NCBI RefSeq assembly: GCF_019703515.2
Contig: NC_059382.1
Coordinates: 15,913,001 to 15,977,000, forward strand
DNA from: Myxocyprinus asiaticus
Taxonomy: Eukaryota; Chordata; Actinopteri; Cypriniformes; Catostomidae
DNA: 64,000 nt
Reading direction: 5' to 3'
The position numbers and the translations under genes were made by a program. Positions 62,963 through 64,000 of this stretch are shown here, one piece after another (the stretch's first letter is position 1; each line of letters opens with the position of its first letter). The notes beneath the pieces are model-generated. The model was given only the letters and a program-made list of their open reading frames with translations. It did not search any database and was not told the origin of the DNA.

Positions 62963-64000
62963 GATGACAATAGTGAAAGAAAAGCTAACAAAAGTTGGCA
63001 AATATAACTTACTGAGATCAGCTTCAGAGGACACCAGCGATTCACTGTTTATTACGAGCATTATGACTGAATTCAATGCCCTGTTTAGATAGCAGGCTGG
63101 TAGGTGTCAGAGTCCAAAACATTGTTGTTCTGTCCACTGTTGCTTTTGCCTATGTCCTTCTTGTGATCCCTGTACTCCCTTAAGTGTTTTTCAATTTGTT
63201 TATGATTTAGTCAGTTGTCCAATTGAGAGCGGCATGCATCATTTCGTGCTGTATCTTCATTCTCGTAGATTTTTTTCCTTTGCGATCTCTCTAGTTTATC
63301 TTGGATCTTCGTAAATACCATACCGCAAGTAGAGTACTTGTTTTTTCGTGTTACCTGAACGCATTTGATGTCTGATAACTTTGTGGGCTTTTTATTTTTG
63401 TTATAGAGTGAAGAAGTACTCCTTGCTGCAGATGGTAGCTACTGTTGTTGTTTGGGAAAACTTTACCATGGTGACGAAACATGGGAAAACTTGGTGACGA
63501 AACATTATCCTGCCCTCCGTCCCCTGATGTAATCGGTTCCTGCTTAGAGACCAACAAGCTTTTGGGGCCAATGCGGAACCAGGTTTTCGGCCCCGGAATG
63601 GCCTTTTCTGCGGTGGAAATGGGCGGAATATAGTTAGAGAATTCGCACCGGCCCAGGAACCCGCACCCGAACCATGTGGGTGGAAAAGGGCTTACAGTGC
63701 CAATGAGCCCAGATTGTTACAAAACGGCACGGTTCAGCAGTGGTAACCTTTTGGCCTGATGATGGAAATGCGCCTTAAATAAACTTGAATCTTTTCAGTG
63801 TTCAGCGGAAAATTCAGTTTCCAAACATTGTGTTAATTAAGTTGGTCTGTGATTCACAGTGCTGGTTCCCCATAGTCCATTACAGTTGAGACATTTTCTT
63901 GACAGGATTAAGTGCTGGAGGTGCACTGAAGTCTGAGGGCACTCAAGGCTTCCAGATTAATTAGTCTGTCAAATATGTGGCTTTCTACCTGGTGTGTGAT
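62963..64000 (+). other. pitpnm3 intron 3, end of window
   Basis: A GC-richer stretch at 63560-63780 (ggaaccaggttttcggcccc, cgcacccgaaccatgtggg) looks like a MITE end. Nothing else was recognised, and no exon is seen before the window ends. Confidence 0.45.

Overview
The window looks like nuclear DNA of a teleost fish, most probably a cyprinid. It is AT-rich and intron-dominated, with spliced vertebrate exons on the + strand. It also carries a dense load of fish-type repeats: Tc1/mariner elements including a Sleeping Beauty-type copy, hAT-like and foldback MITEs, an L1-clade LINE, an L2-type LINE tail, tRNA-derived SINEs, a DIRS-like fragment and small LTR elements. No bacterial genes, CRISPR arrays or rRNA genes were seen.

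Only two host genes can be supported. At 833-983 lies the last coding exon of a gene that I take to be kiaa0753 (moonraker), because its C-terminus looks right and because the next gene, pitpnm3, follows it in the same orientation as in human. From about 7.8 kb to the end of the window runs the 5' part of pitpnm3. A tiny exon 1 (8189-8213) sits in a CpG-containing promoter stretch, intron 1 is about 32 kb, exon 2 is 40396-40491, intron 2 is about 12.9 kb, exon 3 is 53348-53452, and intron 3 runs off the window. All three exons are joined in the same phase (1) and together encode the Nir-family N-terminus. A FFAT motif (EFFDARE) spans the exon 2/exon 3 junction. The DDHD and LNS2 domains must lie beyond the window.

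Nearly everything else recognisable is mobile DNA inside pitpnm3 introns or in the intergenic gap. 2-10 kb: foldback MITEs, a hAT-like element with a target duplication, and the pitpnm3 promoter between two foldback MITEs. 11-18 kb: a large MITE, a hAT-like element carrying a Tc1 inside it, an L2 tail, a SINE and a broken Sleeping Beauty-type Tc1. 18-24 kb: a near full-length but dead L1 on the minus strand, interrupted by a 1.18-kb TRIM-like LTR element with perfect 5-bp target duplication. 26-33 kb: another foldback MITE, a third Tc1 pseudogene, a SINE and a degenerate block-repeat region. 35-36 kb: a MITE. 41-50 kb: a DIRS-like fragment, a solo LTR related to the TRIM-like element, a hAT-like MITE, a SINE, an L1 fragment, and a pair of about 340-bp, roughly 98% identical inverted repeats. 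50-64 kb: more MITEs and simple repeats.

No new protein-coding system was found. The most notable items are the TRIM-like family (one complete copy plus one solo LTR), the recent inverted duplication that abuts an L1 fragment, and the intron-split FFAT motif. Family names rest on recalled sequence features, not on a database search.
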